Source: Kitasatospora sp. NBC_01287 (GTDB taxonomy: Bacteria; Actinomycetota; Actinomycetes; Streptomycetales; Streptomycetaceae). From it: a stretch of DNA of 64,000 nucleotides. Position 1 is the first letter of the stretch; each line of letters begins with the position of its first letter. The stretch covers positions 2,480,001 through 2,544,000 of the forward strand of contig NZ_JAPEPB010000001.1 of assembly GCF_026340565.1 (NCBI RefSeq), written 5' to 3'. Below, piece by piece: positions 26,422 to 35,559 of the stretch. The notes under the pieces are model-generated. The model saw only the letters and a program-made list of their open reading frames with translations, ran no database searches and was not told where the DNA came from. A program made the translations under genes and the position numbers.

Positions 26422-28037
26422 TACGCGCTCACCTCCTCGTCGGCCGCGCTCCCGAACGCGGCGATCGCGATCTCCAGGTCTTCCACCGTCAGTTCCCCAT
26501 CCACCGAGCGCAGCACGGTGGCCGTGCCCACCACCCGGCTCAGCGTCAGGCGCAGGTCCAGTTCGGCATCGACGGCCTGCGCGTCCTCCAGGCCGAACGC
26601 GGGCGCCGCGCTCGGGCCCGCCCACCGCAGCCTGGAGTTGCCGAGCGCCGAGGTGAGCAGTTCCAGCAGCAGGCCCATGGCGGCGGAACTCAACCGCAAC
26701 TGGCCGAACCGCCCTGACGCGCTGCGGAGTTCGTCGGCGGCCGCCTGGCGGGCGAGGGCTTGCCCACGGGCCTGCGCGAGCAGGCGGGCCTTCTGCTCGG
26801 AGTGGTCCTCGACGGCGGCGGTGCGGCCCCGCTGTGCGCGGCTGCCGCGCTCGCGCAGCGCCACTGGCACCTCGACGGCCGGACCGCTCCACCAGCTGAC
26901 GTACGCGGGCACGGTGCCGTCGGGGTCCGGTGCGACGCCCAGGTGCCGCGCGCTGTAGAGCCCGAACGCGGCCACCGCCAGATCGTGCGCGTCCTCGGGG
27001 CCGGCCGCGTCGAACCACGCCGCCAGCCGCAGCAGATCGCGGCGGCGGGACATCTCCCCCGCCGCGGACCGCAGCATCCGCTTGGCGTTGGCCAGCAGCG
27101 ACTGCAGGGCGCGAAGGGTCGCGTCCCGCAGCTGGTCCACCTGGCTTCCCCGCCCGTCCGTGTCCACGAACCAGCCGCGCAGGCCCTCCCAGTCCGCCAA
27201 CTCGCGCCCACGGCTGCGCTGCACCCGCGTCTCGGGCAGTCCGCCGGCCGGCGCGCCCAGCCCGGTCGCATGAGCACCGATCAGTTCCAGGAACTCCGGC
27301 AGCTCGGGCCAGAGCCGGGCCAAGGTGGCCGCGATCCTCGGCGACCGGAACGCGACCTCCTCGGTGATCGCCTCCACGTAGTCGAGCAGCAGTTCCTTGA
27401 AGCCCTGGTACTCGGCACCATCGAGGTCGTACCGCGCCAGGACCTGACCGAGGTAGGCGTAGAAGTCCCGCACCGACTCGGCGAACTCGGCGAACTGCAC
27501 GAACAGCGTGCTGGTCTTCTCCAGCGCCTCCTGCGGATCGACACCGCCCGGGGCGCCGAGGGCCGCGACGATCTCCCGCAGGCCACGGTCCACCAGCGCC
27601 AGCAGCTCGCTGCTGACCTCGCGCGCCGCGTCCGCGCTCGCCAGCACCTGCTCCGCGTCGCGCTGCACCTGCTCACCGGGCTTCGAGACCTGGTAGCGGG
27701 CACGCGAGCGCTGGTACTCGGCGATGCTCGCGGCTTTCACGGTGTGACTGCTGCGCAGCAGGTTCCCCCACTTCACCAACTGCTCCAGCCGCGCCATGAG
27801 GACGTCCGCGTCGAGCTGCCCCCGCCACGCCCCGTCCCGAGCGATCTTGGCCAGCACGTCCGGCACGGCCAGGTCCGCGAGCAGGGTCGAGCAGAAGACC
27901 CGCATCACGGCCAGATACTCAAGGCGCTCGGGAGCACTCAGATAGGAGTACACGGCAAGGCGCCGCCAGGGGCCGTCATCAGTGGGTGACGGCGGGTCTG
28001 CGGGGTAGTTCGCACGGTGAGGAACAGCGCGGTCCAT
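26421..28037 (-). CDS. jetA: Wadjet type III subunit JetA (DUF2397 / TIGR02677-like)
   Basis: A 538-aa protein, first gene of the operon. It is helical, with RLAVYSYLSAPERLEYLAVMRVF at the N-terminus, DADVLMARLEQLVKWGNL (winged helix) and AEYQRSRARYQVSKPGEQVQRDAEQVL, which match the DUF2397 family. Family members are the kleisin-like bridge in the condensin-like Wadjet complex. ATG 28037 has only a weak ribosome site, and the frame runs open upstream, but codon quality falls there. It ends with TAG overlapping the jetB start. The promoter must lie in 28038-28336. Confidence 0.83.
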   Translation of the reverse strand: MDRAVPHRANYPADPPSPTDDGPWRRLAVYSYLSAPERLEYLAVMRVFCSTLLADLAVPDVLAKIARDGAWRGQLDADVLMARLEQLVKWGNLLRSSHTVKAASIAEYQRSRARYQVSKPGEQVQRDAEQVLASADAAREVSSELLALVDRGLREIVAALGAPGGVDPQEALEKTSTLFVQFAEFAESVRDFYAYLGQVLARYDLDGAEYQGFKELLLDYVEAITEEVAFRSPRIAATLARLWPELPEFLELIGAHATGLGAPAGGLPETRVQRSRGRELADWEGLRGWFVDTDGRGSQVDQLRDATLRALQSLLANAKRMLRSAAGEMSRRRDLLRLAAWFDAAGPEDAHDLAVAAFGLYSARHLGVAPDPDGTVPAYVSWWSGPAVEVPVALRERGSRAQRGRTAAVEDHSEQKARLLAQARGQALARQAAADELRSASGRFGQLRLSSAAMGLLLELLTSALGNSRLRWAGPSAAPAFGLEDAQAVDAELDLRLTLSRVVGTATVLRSVDGELTVEDLEIAIAAFGSAADEEVSA

Positions 28038-28336
28038 GGCACCGAGGTTACGAGAAGCCACCCACGCCGCTGCCCCGAACCTGGAAATTACCGAAGCACC
28101 GCAAGGTCGGCCGCCAGGCCGGCTCGGGTGCTTCATGCCATGCCACCGGCCGAGGACGCGGCGAACTTTACCAGTCCGAGCCATGTCCGACGGATGCGGC
28201 AGCCGGCTCACGGTCATCAAGGTCTGACCGCGCCCGCACCGCCGAGTCATCGAAGGTCCCGTCGAATGTCCGTTGTCGGTGGGGACGCGGCCGGCGAGGA
28301 AGCCGGTCGTGTGCAGCGGACTGCTCTTCGGGCTGG
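28038..28336. promoter_or_regulatory. Wadjet operon upstream region with long hairpin
   Basis: The 299-bp gap carries a long imperfect hairpin at 28093-28134 whose outer arms (GAAGCACC / GGTGCTTC) are perfect and whose loop contains a nested GGCC-rich fold. It would be in the operon leader. A TAAAGT hexamer on the minus strand near 28170 could be a -10 element. No gene is seen. Confidence 0.4.
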
Positions 28337-29359
28337 TCAGCGGGCGAGTACGTGCCCGTCGTGGGGGCGGTGGTCGCGGGAGCGGCGCAGGTCGGTGGTG
28401 ACGTAGGTGCGTTGCAGCCAGCGGTCCGCACCGTCGTAGCGGGGGTGGAAGGCGGTGCGGCCGTGGACGGTGACGCGGTTGTCGATGACGACCAGGTCGC
28501 CGGGAGTCAGCCGCAGGGTGCGGGCAGTCGCCTCGCAGGCGCGGCCGAATTCGGCCAGCGCCGCGGTGGCCCGCGGGGTGAGCGGGGTGGTGACGAGTTG
28601 GGCCATCCGGATGTCGGGATCCTCGGCCGCTCCCGACAGCACCGGTCGGGGCTCGACCCCGGGCCCGTCCGTGGTGGTGTCGGGGCCGAAGGAGGGTGGT
28701 GGTGTGGTGATGAACTCCGGTGCGAACAGGGCCTGGCGGCCGGCCGGGGTGAGGAGCGGCAGGGCCTGGCGGATGCCGGCGGTGCGCAGGCCGGCGGTCC
28801 GGTCGTGGTCGGCGCGCAGGCACAGGAAGACCACGTAGTCGGGTGGGTGGGGGTGGAAGCCGTTCTCGGTGTGGAAGGAGAGCGGCGCCGATCCGGCGTT
28901 GCCGTGGAAGGTCTCCTGCCCGGGCACGGGCACGACGTCCTGCACGAGGGCGCCGGATTTCTCGGCCAGGTAGGCGAGCGGCTCGCCGAGCCCGCACGCT
29001 ACCATGGTGAGCAGCGCGGCCGGGACGGTGGCCCGGCGCTGCACCGAGCCGGGGACCGCCGGTGTCGCGGGCAGGGCCACCTGATCGACGGGCAGGCCGC
29101 CGATCACCAGGGTGCCCCGCGCTCCGGAGTGCCTCCGGAACCGGCGCACCGCGCGGCGCAGCGGTAGCGGAAGGTCCTCCCAGGCGTCCCGGGCGCGGGC
29201 CACCCAGTCGGGGCTGTCGACCTGGTCGTGCCCGCCGGCGCACAGGATGCGGGCCAGCCGCGCGCACGCGTCGGCATCGGCCGGGGCCAGCCTCCAGTCA
29301 GCGGCGGCACCGGTGCTCGGAGTGGTGGCTGACGTCGTGGCGGGCGTCGTCTCGGGCAT
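28337..29359 (-). CDS. TauD/clavaminate-synthase-like Fe(II)/2-oxoglutarate oxygenase
   Basis: The 340-aa protein has the metal triad of this superfamily: FHTENGFHPHPPDY (HxE, near residue 165) and a distal His in NRVTVHGRTAFHPRYDG, followed by the 2-oxoglutarate-binding Arg in DRWLQRTYV. The pattern is closest to the clavaminate synthase / L-asparagine or L-arginine hydroxylase (AsnO, VioC) group, which hydroxylates free or carrier-bound amino acids for peptide natural products. No NRPS is adjacent. It is the last gene of a three-gene leftward set with the 386-aa and phosphotransferase genes. Confidence 0.85.
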   Translation of the reverse strand: MPETTPATTSATTPSTGAAADWRLAPADADACARLARILCAGGHDQVDSPDWVARARDAWEDLPLPLRRAVRRFRRHSGARGTLVIGGLPVDQVALPATPAVPGSVQRRATVPAALLTMVACGLGEPLAYLAEKSGALVQDVVPVPGQETFHGNAGSAPLSFHTENGFHPHPPDYVVFLCLRADHDRTAGLRTAGIRQALPLLTPAGRQALFAPEFITTPPPSFGPDTTTDGPGVEPRPVLSGAAEDPDIRMAQLVTTPLTPRATAALAEFGRACEATARTLRLTPGDLVVIDNRVTVHGRTAFHPRYDGADRWLQRTYVTTDLRRSRDHRPHDGHVLAR

Positions 29360-29414
29360 CAGGGTCTCCTGCCGGGGTGCGGGCGGCGGCGGACGCGCGG
29401 ACCAACGCGCGGAC

Positions 29415-30575
29415 TCATGCGTGGCGCAGGCCGGCCACGGCGTCGGCGATGTAGTGGTCCCCGAATCGGATCAGGGAGGCGTACTGGGCCGCGCGGCGAT
29501 GGCGCATGAGCCGCAGTTCGGCGACGGCGTTGTCGGGGCCCTCGGGCTTCTGGGCGATTGAACGACGCAAGTGCACCATCGAGTACGCGAGGGTGACGTG
29601 CCGTTCGCCGTCCACGATGTCGGCTTCCAGCAGCGCGCCCCGTGCCTCGGCCAACTCCGGTGCGCGGGCCGCCAGGTGCTCGTAGGAGTCGGGAACCACC
29701 GACAGCAGGTCCTTCATCGCCGCCCGGAACAGCTTGTACCCGCGGTGCTGGCGCCCGCTCAACGGGACGTCCACCGACGGAGGCGCCATGGTCTGGCGGA
29801 TCGACGCCATGTAGTAGTCGGCCGGGATCGTGCTGGCGTGGGTCATGGCCGCCGGGAAACCACGCACGTAGACCGTCGCGTCCGCCAGCCGCAGCAGCGC
29901 GGCGTCACGGTCGCCGTCCCGCAGCAGGCGGGTGGCGTCGGCCACGGCGACCGCGGCGCAGACGTTGAACAGGACGTGGACCTGGTGCCCGATCAGCCAC
30001 CGAGCGCTCCACGCGGCCTCCAACGACAACGCCGCGCCAGGCTCGGGGACGGCCACCAGCGGGACCGGGTCAGGCACGGGGTCAGGAACGGGGACCGGGT
30101 CAGGCACGGGGCCAGCGTCGGCGCCGGGCGCCGCACCGGTGAGGTCGAGTACCGACTGGCGCATCCCGGCCACCTCCAGCGCGAGATCGGCACCTGACAG
30201 CGGAGCATCACCGAGATCGTCCAGCCCGCGGTGGATGACCAGGGCACCATGCAGGGCGGCCTGCTGATCCGACAGCTCCACCTCACGGACCCGGAAGTAC
30301 GACTGGCTGGTCGACTCCGCCGGCACTTCCTCACCCGCCACGGCCGGCGCCAGAGCCGACAGCGCGACCACCAACTCACCAGCCGCCGCGGCGGCCTGCC
30401 GCAGCGCGACGCTCCGCTCGACAGGTCTGGCGTGGCTCGCCAGCCCGGCCAGCACCCGCGCGGTCCGCTTCGCCTCGGCATCGACCCGAGGGCCCAGCAC
30501 CGGGACGGGCCGACCGCCTCGGGGTTCACGGAAGACAGCGACAGCAGGATGACCGGCAACCGGCGACAAGCCCAT
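29415..30575 (-). CDS. Unrecognised 386-aa helical protein
   Basis: The start at ATG 30575 (MGLSPVAGH) is chosen as the first plausible codon, but no ribosome site is obvious; a longer frame begins at 30647. The protein is mostly helical. A Pro/Val/Asp repeat (PVPDPVPDPV, near residue 155-170) splits two domains. The second half has TIPADYYMASIRQTMAPP and LSGRQHRGYKLFR, a layout that reminds me of helical heme proteins of the IDO/TDO/PrnB type; this is weak. Position between an amino-acid oxygenase and a phosphotransferase suggests a small biosynthetic or modifying pathway. Confidence 0.6.
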   Translation of the reverse strand: MGLSPVAGHPAVAVFREPRGGRPVPVLGPRVDAEAKRTARVLAGLASHARPVERSVALRQAAAAAGELVVALSALAPAVAGEEVPAESTSQSYFRVREVELSDQQAALHGALVIHRGLDDLGDAPLSGADLALEVAGMRQSVLDLTGAAPGADAGPVPDPVPVPDPVPDPVPLVAVPEPGAALSLEAAWSARWLIGHQVHVLFNVCAAVAVADATRLLRDGDRDAALLRLADATVYVRGFPAAMTHASTIPADYYMASIRQTMAPPSVDVPLSGRQHRGYKLFRAAMKDLLSVVPDSYEHLAARAPELAEARGALLEADIVDGERHVTLAYSMVHLRRSIAQKPEGPDNAVAELRLMRHRRAAQYASLIRFGDHYIADAVAGLRHA

Positions 30576-30647
30576 GGTTGAAGTACTTCGCCAGGAACAC
30601 GCCAAACGAAACCCCGATCCGCAAGACCATTTGAGACATCCGGGCAT

Positions 30648-31637
30648 TCAGGCGCGGACCAGTTCCAGCGCCCGCTTCAGGTTGTACTCGGCGATGCCCG
30701 CCATGAAGGCCCGGTCGGGGAAGTCCCCGTCGAGCAGCCGCAGCGGCCCCGCCGTCAGCGAGAGTCGCTGTGCCAGCAGGTAGAGCGCGAGCCGGTCCTC
30801 GTCCAACCCGGCCACCCTCAGCGGCTGGTAGGCGTCGTGCAGGCGGATCCGCAGAAAGACGTGCTCCCATTCGACGTCGAAGTACATCAAGCCCTCAAGG
30901 TCGATCGCCACGGGGTTCCCGTCCGCGTCCACCAGCACGTGGTCGGGCCCCAGTTCGCCGTGCACGACCGCGTACTCCGCGCGCGGCCGCACCGCCGCCG
31001 CCAGGACCAGCAGCCGCTCCTCCAGCCGGTCGCGGGCGCCCGCGATCCGCGGATCGCGCGAGGCCGCCTCGGCGAGGTCCCGCAGCGCACGGTCGAGGAC
31101 CACCCCCTCGCACGACGTACCGCGCGACGCCCCTCCTCCGTCGACCACGGCCACCTTGCCGTACGCGGGTGCCCGGTGGCCCCGCATCGCCTCCAGCGAC
31201 TGCGCGAGCCGGGCCATGACCGCAGCGGCCGCGCGCCGGTCGCGCGCGAGCAACTCCTCCAGGCTCTCGCCCGGGAGGTCCTCGACGATCGCGAGGTCGG
31301 CCGGGCAGTGGGCGCCGTCGCGATCGACGAGACGGATCGTCGGAACGCGGACGCCGAGTGCGTCCAACCGCGCGTGCGCGGCCTCGAAAAGACCGAGCCC
31401 GAGGCCGGGCGAAAACGGGTCGGTGAGGTCGTCGTCGCCCTCGGCCGCCGGCCAGTAGTTCTCGGCGTCGTCCCACAGGTAGGCGATCGCCGTCGTCGCA
31501 TCGTCCATCACCAGGCGGTACACGCCCTTCTTGCTGCCGCCCGCGATCCGCTCGACCGCCGCCAACCGCCGCCCGCCGCCCAGCGCGGCCCGCGCCGCAC
31601 CCGCCAACCGCTCCCGCGTCACTGCCCTGGGTGCCAC
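30648..31637 (-). CDS. Aminoglycoside-phosphotransferase-fold kinase
   Basis: The 329-aa protein has the APH/choline-kinase fold: ERIAGGSKKGVYRLVMDD (nucleotide loop), AIVEDLPGESLEELL, and the Brenner-like catalytic stretch VVHGELGPDHVLVDADGNPVAIDLEGLMYFDVEWE near residues 215-250. The usual HGD is HGE, with catalytic Asp perhaps supplied by GPDH, and the DxE/DxD metal motif reads IDLEG. Substrate could be a sugar, amino alcohol or antibiotic. It is the first gene of the leftward oxygenase set. Confidence 0.8.
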   Translation of the reverse strand: MAPRAVTRERLAGAARAALGGGRRLAAVERIAGGSKKGVYRLVMDDATTAIAYLWDDAENYWPAAEGDDDLTDPFSPGLGLGLFEAAHARLDALGVRVPTIRLVDRDGAHCPADLAIVEDLPGESLEELLARDRRAAAAVMARLAQSLEAMRGHRAPAYGKVAVVDGGGASRGTSCEGVVLDRALRDLAEAASRDPRIAGARDRLEERLLVLAAAVRPRAEYAVVHGELGPDHVLVDADGNPVAIDLEGLMYFDVEWEHVFLRIRLHDAYQPLRVAGLDEDRLALYLLAQRLSLTAGPLRLLDGDFPDRAFMAGIAEYNLKRALELVRA

Positions 31638-31775
31638 GTTCCCAACCGCCTCTCCGCCACGCCGACCCGCGCACCTTACGGGCGCATCGCCGCACGGGCG
31701 ATCGGTTTGTTCCGGATCCGGTCAAGTTCTCGGGGCTTCCGCGGGCCCTGCTTCGGGCAGTGGATCGTCAGCGTG

Positions 31776-32030
31776 CCCGCCTCGCCGTGGTTGTCGGCAC
31801 CTGGACACACGCCGTCGACCTCGCCCGCGAGGACGGCCGGCGCCGCGTCCGCCGCAGGAGCGGCTTCGCCGGCCACGCCGGCCACGCCGCAGCATCCCGC
31901 GAGATGGCCGCCGTCCTGGACGGCGAGCTGCGCGGCGTCCACGAGAACCGCCGCACGACCGTGGCCCGCTACCTTCGCGAATGGCTCACCATCAAGAAGC
32001 CGACCCTCGCACCGAACACCTACGCGTCGG
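31776..32030 (+). pseudogene. Tyrosine integrase N-terminal remnant
   Basis: This frame contains GTWTHAVDLAREDGRRRVRRR, SREMAAVLDGELRGVHENRR and TVARYLREWLTIKKPTLAPNTYA, which align one-to-one with the intact integrase at 50978 (GRWTYAVDLAPEDGKRRTRR, AREMARVLDAEYRDVYEDRT, FLYEWLESKRPSLAPNTWA). The core-binding and catalytic domains (R, HxxR, Y) are missing; the match breaks just after NTYA. No start codon with ribosome site is present. It marks a lost integrated element. Confidence 0.7.
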
Positions 32031-32191
32031 CAAGCTCCACCTCGGGAGAGCCTCGGTGGCTGCCGGCGAGTCGAGGGGGTCGCATGAGTGGTGGCAGCCG
32101 AAGTCCGCCGTCGGCCAAGCCCGCGAAGATTCGAGGAGAACCTGAACAGACTGCGGGCCCGGCAGCACAACTGACGTACCCTCAGGGAGCT

Positions 32192-33829
32192 TCACTCGGC
32201 CATGTGGACCAGCGCGCCGCCCGTGTAGGTCCGCAGCACCCGGGCCGCGCAGATCTCCTCCGCCGGTGCGGCGAAGATGTCGCGGTCGAGCACCACCAGG
32301 TCCGCCAGGGCGCCGACGCGCAGGGTGCCGGCCTCGTCCAGCCCGTTGACGTGGGCCGAGCCCGCCGTGTAGGCGGCGACGGCGCTGGCCAGGTCCAGGC
32401 GTTGCTCGGGCAGGAAGATCCGGCCGTCGGTGGCTCCGGGCTCCATCCGGTTGACCGCGACGTGCAGGCCGGCGATCGGGTCGGGGCTGCTGACCGGCCA
32501 GTCGCTGCCGGCCGCGAGCGTGGCCCCGGCGCGCAGCAGCGCGCCGAACGGGTACTGCCAGGCGGCGCGTTCGGGGCCGAGGAAGGGGATGGTCAGCTCG
32601 TCCATCTGCGGCTCGTGGGCGGCCCAGAGCGGCTGGATGTTGGCGATCGCGCCGAGTTGGGCGAAGCGCGGCACGTCGTCGGGGTGGACCACCTGGAGGT
32701 GGGCGAGGTGGTGGCGGGTGGCGCGTCGGCCGTTGGCGGCCCGGGCGGCCTCGACGGCGTCCAGCGCCTCGCGGACCGCGCGGTCGCCCAGCGCGTGGAA
32801 GTGCACCTGGAAGTCGAGCGCGTCCAGCTCGCTGACGTGGGACCGCAGCGCCAGCGGATCGACGAAGCTCAGGCCGGAGTTGGCGGTGGCGCAGCCGCAG
32901 CCGTCGAGGTAGGGGCTGCTCAGGGCGGCGGTGAAGTTCTCCGCGATGCCGTCCTGCATGATCTTGACCGAGTCGGCCCGGAAGCGGCCGTGGCGCAGCG
33001 CGGCCCGCCGGGCGACCAGCTGCGGGATCTGCTCCGCGCCCCGGTCGCGGTCCCACCACAGGGCGCCGTTGACCCTGGCGGTGAGGGAGCCGTCGCGGGC
33101 GGCGGCGAGGTAGGCGTCCGAGGGGTCGGGCTGGCCGTTGAACTCGCCGAGCAGGGCGTCCTGCCAGCCGGTGATGCCGAGCGAGTGGAGCAGTGCCTGG
33201 GCCCGCAGCAGCCCGGTCAGCCGTTCGGCCGCGCTGGTCGGCGGGACGAGGCGGGCGACCAGGCCGGTGGCGCCCTCCTGGAGGACGCCGCTGGGCGTGC
33301 CGTCCGGCTCGCGCTCGATCCGGCCGTCGGCCGGGTCCGGGCTCTGCCGGGTGAGACCGGCCAGTTCGAGTGCGCGGGTGTTGGCCCAGGCGCCGTGGTG
33401 GTCACGGTTCAGCAGGTAGACCGGGCGGTCCGGGACCACGGAGTCGAGCAGGTGCCGGGTCGGCAGGCCGCCCTCGAAGCTCTCCATCGACCAGCCGCCG
33501 CCGGTGATCCACTCCCGCTCGGGGTTGGCGTCGGCGAACTCGCGGATCCGTTGCAGGTATTCGTCGACACCGGTGGTGCCGGTCAGGTCGCACTGCGCGA
33601 GTTCGACGCCGCCGTAGACGGCGTGGATGTGCGAGTCCTGGAAGCCCGGGAGCAGCAACTTGCCGCGCAGGTCGACCACTTCGGTCTTCGGGCCGATCAG
33701 CTCGCGTACCTCGTCGTGGCCTACGGCCGTGATCCGCTCCCCCGTCACGGCGAGGCTGCTCGCGCGGGTGCGGGCGGAGTCACCGGTGTGGACGGGACCG
33801 TGGGTGAATACCAGGTCAGCCTGGTGCAT
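32192..33829 (-). CDS. Amidohydrolase of the YtcJ-like family
   Basis: The 545-aa protein starts at ATG 33829, with GGAG 7 bases upstream. It has the metal site LLPGFQDSHIHAVYGG (HxH near residue 65), a VHFHALGDRAVREALDAV strand, HHLAHLQVV, and the closing LAAGSDWPVSSPDP with the catalytic Asp. These are hallmarks of the imidazolonepropionase/YtcJ branch. Substrates in this group are mostly unknown amides or cyclic imides. It follows the APC permease on the same strand by 84 bases, so uptake and hydrolysis of one nitrogen compound is a fair guess. Confidence 0.85.
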   Translation of the reverse strand: MHQADLVFTHGPVHTGDSARTRASSLAVTGERITAVGHDEVRELIGPKTEVVDLRGKLLLPGFQDSHIHAVYGGVELAQCDLTGTTGVDEYLQRIREFADANPEREWITGGGWSMESFEGGLPTRHLLDSVVPDRPVYLLNRDHHGAWANTRALELAGLTRQSPDPADGRIEREPDGTPSGVLQEGATGLVARLVPPTSAAERLTGLLRAQALLHSLGITGWQDALLGEFNGQPDPSDAYLAAARDGSLTARVNGALWWDRDRGAEQIPQLVARRAALRHGRFRADSVKIMQDGIAENFTAALSSPYLDGCGCATANSGLSFVDPLALRSHVSELDALDFQVHFHALGDRAVREALDAVEAARAANGRRATRHHLAHLQVVHPDDVPRFAQLGAIANIQPLWAAHEPQMDELTIPFLGPERAAWQYPFGALLRAGATLAAGSDWPVSSPDPIAGLHVAVNRMEPGATDGRIFLPEQRLDLASAVAAYTAGSAHVNGLDEAGTLRVGALADLVVLDRDIFAAPAEEICAARVLRTYTGGALVHMAE

Positions 33830-33913
33830 GGCGGTGCTCCAACTCGGGTCGGCGGTCTTCGAAGACCGCGGCGGGAGGGGCACGGCCCTGGGGCGGGCCG
33901 TGCGCGGCAGCTG

Positions 33914-35443
33914 TCAGGAGGCGGTGAGTGGAAGGTCGGCGTCGTCCGCCGCGAACCCGCTGGTGAAGTACGGCGAGCGGCGGTGCCAGCGGGCCCAGGC
34001 GGCGGCCAGCAGGCCGGAGGCGACCATCACGACCGGTACGAGGAGCTCGAACCAGCCGTTGTCGGCGGAGAGTTCGAAGTGGTCGGCGGAGTCGTAGAAG
34101 CTCCAGGCGAGGTATCCGCCGACGGCGAGCAGGACGGTCGCGCCGAGCAGCGGGGCGATGACCGCCCGCAGCGCCTCGACGGGCGAGGTGCGCAGCAGGT
34201 GCCGGAAGTGGACGGCGGCGGCGATGGCGGTGAGGGCGTAGTAGAGGGCGACGATGATGCCGATCGCGTTGACCGTGGCGGAGATCAGGGAGCTGACGGT
34301 GGGGATGACCAGCGAGAGCAGGGCGAGGGCGACGGCGAGTGCCGTGATCAGCAGGGTGCCCGCGGCGGGGGTGTGGTAGCGGGGGTGCAGGCGGGTCCAG
34401 ACGGGTCCGAGGGTGCCGTCGCGGCCCATCGCGTACATGCCGCGCGCGGTGGGCACGACGGAGGCCTGCAGCGAGGCGGCCGCCGAGAAGGTCAGGGCGA
34501 TCAACGGCAGTGCGGCGAGCGGCTGGTGGGCGAGCCGGTTGCCGAAGAAGGTCAGGCCCTGCGCCCCGTTGCCGACCAACTCGTCGATGGGGAGAACGCG
34601 TTGGAAGGCGGTGCCGGCGAGGACGAAGAGCAGCATCATCACGGTGAGGGAGATGAAGCCGCCGCGCGAGGCGTCGCGCGGGTCGCGGACCTCCTCACTC
34701 ACACTGAAGACCGACTCGAAGCCCCAGTAGCAGAACACCGCGAGCACCATGCCCTGGGCGAGGGCGTGGAGCGAGGGGATGGCGAACGGATCGAACCAGG
34801 CGAGCGAGAACGGCTGGTCGCCGGCGAACAGCCCGTATCCGCAGAAGCCGAGCAGGACCGCGTACTCGAAGACCAGCAGGTACTTCTGCAGCCGGGCGGC
34901 GAGATCGAGCCCGCGCACGGCGACCAGCGCCGAGGCGATCAGCACGACCATGCCGATGGCGGTGCACTGGAGCGTCGAGTCCGGGCTCAGGGACAGGCCC
35001 GCGACCCGGTGCACCCGCGCAGCGCCGAGCAGTTGGATCACCGCCGAGCCGGTCACCGTGGTGGTGTAGGCCATGAAGACGACCGTGCCGAGGATGTTGA
35101 CCCAGCCGGTCAGGAAGCCCAGCCAGGGGTTGAGCGCCGCGCCCACCCACCGGTAGCTGCTGCCGGCGTCGGGGGCGACCCGGTTGAGGCGCCCGTAGCC
35201 ACCCGCGATGGCGAGCACGGGCAGGAACGCCAGCAGCATGATCGCCGGCAGGTGCAGGCCGACCACTCCTGCCATCAGCCCGAGCCCGATGCCGATGCTG
35301 CTGGTGGCCGCCGTGCTCGACGCGGCGAGCGCGACCGCACCACCGATGCCGAGCGACCTGGGCATCCCGGGCTGGGTGCCACCGGTGGTAAGTGCGCTCC
35401 CGGTGGTCCGGGTTCTCGAGTCTGGTCCCGCATCGTTGCGCAT
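33914..35443 (-). CDS. APC-family amino acid/amine permease
   Basis: A 509-aa polytopic protein with about 12 helices. The first helix has the APC signature with SSIGIGLGLMAG; YGRLNRVAPDAGSSYRWVG follows helix 2, and a GFESVFSVSEEVRDPRDASRGG motif precedes helix 7, typical for amino acid or polyamine permeases. The start is set to ATG 35443 (MRNDAGPDS) since the longer frame reads across the TetR promoter. It is divergent from the TetR gene at 35560 and precedes the amidohydrolase. Confidence 0.83.
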   Translation of the reverse strand: MRNDAGPDSRTRTTGSALTTGGTQPGMPRSLGIGGAVALAASSTAATSSIGIGLGLMAGVVGLHLPAIMLLAFLPVLAIAGGYGRLNRVAPDAGSSYRWVGAALNPWLGFLTGWVNILGTVVFMAYTTTVTGSAVIQLLGAARVHRVAGLSLSPDSTLQCTAIGMVVLIASALVAVRGLDLAARLQKYLLVFEYAVLLGFCGYGLFAGDQPFSLAWFDPFAIPSLHALAQGMVLAVFCYWGFESVFSVSEEVRDPRDASRGGFISLTVMMLLFVLAGTAFQRVLPIDELVGNGAQGLTFFGNRLAHQPLAALPLIALTFSAAASLQASVVPTARGMYAMGRDGTLGPVWTRLHPRYHTPAAGTLLITALAVALALLSLVIPTVSSLISATVNAIGIIVALYYALTAIAAAVHFRHLLRTSPVEALRAVIAPLLGATVLLAVGGYLAWSFYDSADHFELSADNGWFELLVPVVMVASGLLAAAWARWHRRSPYFTSGFAADDADLPLTAS

Positions 35444-35559
35444 GTCTGCCAACGGGTCACCGCCGTCTACGTGGGGGTTTGCGGCCGAAGCGGCCGGTGG
35501 CAGGCCATGAAACCCGCCAGCCCCTTCATAAGTCAATGCCGTTGTCGTAAGGTCCCGGC

